Shown: piece after piece, positions 4,982-6,203 of the stretch
Numbering within the stretch: position 1 is the first letter of the stretch
Layout: every line of letters begins with the position of its first letter
Assembly (NCBI GenBank): GCA_028289265.1
Contig: JAQGGU010000097.1
Span: forward strand, 1-6,203
Source of the DNA: Candidatus Saccharimonadota bacterium
GTDB lineage: Bacteria; Patescibacteriota; Saccharimonadia; Saccharimonadales; UBA4665
DNA: 6,203 nucleotides
Direction: 5' to 3'
Program-made: the position numbers and the translations under genes
Notes under the pieces: generated by a model
What the model was told of the DNA's origin: nothing
Database searches by the model: none
What the model saw: the letters and a program-made list of their open reading frames with translations, nothing else

Positions 4982-6190
4982 ATGGTTAACCCTTCGATGT
5001 TACCGGGTATCCGAGAGTTTGATAGAGAGTCACCACGAGGCGCTCCAGAAATCAGTGATATATACAGGCAAAGTATCGAACGTCTTGTATTGATGCAGCG
5101 TAATGGAGTTACGCATTTTTATGGCGGGCCATTACATCTGGATGATGAAAAGGACGTGTGGCTAAGCCCGGTTGAGGTGGATGACGGAGAACAATACTCC
5201 TACTTTCAATTACTATATGTAAATACGAGGCCAGAAGAGGTGTTAAGCAATCCTGATGTTGCGGTATCGTATCTTGAGATTGATGAAGCTAGCTTCAAAC
5301 TTACAGCTGTAGATAGCTTAGGATATGAACAGCTGACAAGCCAATTCTCCGGGGATCGAAAACAAGTCCTTATCAGGCACTGCAAAACTGGTATGGCGTA
5401 TTACCCTCGGCCCGTCACTCCAAATGAAGATCCTGATTTAGTGTACAAGCACTTAGAACAACTCGTAGACGCCATTGGTATCCGTGAACCGGAGGTTAGT
5501 GTCTCATTAAGTAAATTGTCGGAGAAGGATAGGGTCCCAGTTACGACTGATTTGCTTGAAACAGTGCATGCTCGTAAATATCCGTTTGGCGGTGGCGAGA
5601 TACATTCATACGGACTTATTTTAGATGGCGACCCTTGGCAGTATTACGAGATTTTTACTCCTCATGAAATAGAACGAATTTCGGGTGAAGATCTGCTTGT
5701 CCGGGTAGATTCTGGCTGTGATATTGGACAAATTTATGACGACAAAGGATGTGACTGTCGCGACCAATTGCATACTGCATTACTTGAAATGCAGGAGGTT
5801 GGCAATGGGTTGGTCATACATATTCCTTCGCAAGACGGACGTGGATTTGGTGCAGCAACAAAAATGGAAACGGAAGGATTGAAGCGCGGTATTGAAGTCG
5901 TCTTCAACAAAGGTAATATTGAACCGGTTGACACGGTTGTCGCTGCAAGAATGGTTTTGGGCGAGGACTTTGATATAAGAACCTACGAAGGCGCAGGGAG
6001 GGTTCTGGCATCTCTTGGCATAAAATCAATATTATTGAAGAATGACAATAGACTAAAGGCGGAGGGGCTTGCGGCCGGCGGAATTCGGGTTACTCGTAAG
6101 CGTACCAATACAACGGGAACGGATAGTTCGCGTCAGCATATCGAGGCCAAGCACAAGCATGTTACATATTTTGGCGAGGATGAGAATTAA
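4982..6190 (+). CDS. GTP cyclohydrolase II-like protein with an extra N-terminal domain and altered catalytic Tyr
   Basis: 402 residues from the ATG at 4982. I prefer this to the in-frame ATG at 4883, which would overlap the previous gene by 61 bp and lacks a promoter or ribosome site. Residues about 1-185 are an unassigned domain; 190-375 match RibA (about 196 residues in E. coli). The zinc ligands are Cys246, Cys257 and Cys259 in the C-x10-C-x-C spacing of E. coli C54/C65/C67, after RVDSGC in place of RVHSEC. The GTP loop is QDGRGFG (284-290) instead of QEGRNIG. Asp331 and Arg333 match catalytic D126 and R128. Position Y105, the catalytic Tyr, is Glu298, fixed by Lys294 and Leu300. About 12 extra residues lie between 300 and 316. 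RibA opens the guanine ring of GTP for flavin synthesis; no other riboflavin gene is here. In Streptomyces a paralogue with this Tyr changed releases a formamidopyrimidine, so a changed product is plausible. Confidence 0.85.
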   Translation: MVNPSMLPGIREFDRESPRGAPEISDIYRQSIERLVLMQRNGVTHFYGGPLHLDDEKDVWLSPVEVDDGEQYSYFQLLYVNTRPEEVLSNPDVAVSYLEIDEASFKLTAVDSLGYEQLTSQFSGDRKQVLIRHCKTGMAYYPRPVTPNEDPDLVYKHLEQLVDAIGIREPEVSVSLSKLSEKDRVPVTTDLLETVHARKYPFGGGEIHSYGLILDGDPWQYYEIFTPHEIERISGEDLLVRVDSGCDIGQIYDDKGCDCRDQLHTALLEMQEVGNGLVIHIPSQDGRGFGAATKMETEGLKRGIEVVFNKGNIEPVDTVVAARMVLGEDFDIRTYEGAGRVLASLGIKSILLKNDNRLKAEGLAAGGIRVTRKRTNTTGTDSSRQHIEAKHKHVTYFGEDEN

Positions 6191-6192
6191 TT

Positions 6193-6203
6193 ATGGAACT
6201 ACC
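6193..6203 (+). CDS. Start of a further gene (truncated by window end)
   Basis: An ATG lies 2 bp after the stop of the cyclohydrolase-like gene and stays open for the 11 bases left (reads MEL, then the first two bases of a fourth codon). A weak purine-rich GAGGA (6176-6180) lies 12 bases upstream. The tight spacing suggests translational coupling with the gene before it. Nothing can be said about the product. Confidence 0.35.

Noticed and set aside
1..6203. Recoded stop codons (UGA as Gly or Trp, as in some CPR lineages)
   Set aside because: All complete genes use TAA stops and read through conserved families in the standard code without needing any internal UGA.

Overview
The window looks like bacterial chromosome from a small-genome lineage. 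I favour Candidatus Saccharibacteria or another Patescibacteria/CPR group. This rests on general resemblance (a compact mix of single genes, a short Crp/Fnr-type regulator, a bacterial PH-domain protein, YchF, and stand-alone nucleotide enzymes of unusual type). It is an inference, because no rRNA or marker protein in the window settles it. All complete genes read in the standard code and end in TAA. I see no tRNA, rRNA, CRISPR array, intact transposase or phage gene.

Left part (1-1250): the N-terminal half of a Crp/Fnr-family regulator leaves the window on the minus strand. It is divergent from a plus-strand PH-domain protein with a Gln/Pro-rich tail, which has a strong Shine-Dalgarno site. 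The 143 bp between them holds a CRP-like palindrome. A perfect 12-bp hairpin at 1201-1233 ends the PH gene and, read the other way, also ends the convergent ychF.

Middle (1245-4313): ychF (minus) is a complete, canonical ribosome-associated P-loop ATPase/GTPase. It is divergent from a 403-residue protein whose C-terminal half resembles the HopA1 effector / class V lanthipeptide-lyase family. Then comes a less dense stretch (3640-4313) with one small minus-strand gene for a 76-residue, His-rich, glycine-zipper membrane protein. That gene lies between two diverged direct copies of a ~120-bp non-coding repeat.

Right part (4314-6203): this is the most interesting area. A thymidylate-synthase-fold protein keeps the catalytic Cys and the pyrimidine-reading Asn but lacks most phosphate-binding Arg and the second sugar-binding residue. 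It is followed 38 bp later by a two-domain protein ending in a GTP cyclohydrolase II domain. That domain keeps the zinc cysteines and the Asp/Arg pair but has Glu where the catalytic Tyr should be. A third gene starts 2 bp after it and runs off the end. Together they look like a specialised nucleotide-derived pathway rather than ordinary dTMP or riboflavin synthesis.

A regulatory theme links the window. At five starts (the Crp/Fnr gene, ychF, the 76-residue protein, the thymidylate-synthase-like gene and the cyclohydrolase-like gene) a -10 element, usually with an extended TGn, ends only 6-8 bp before the ATG. This predicts leaderless mRNAs. Only the PH-domain gene has a classical ribosome binding site.
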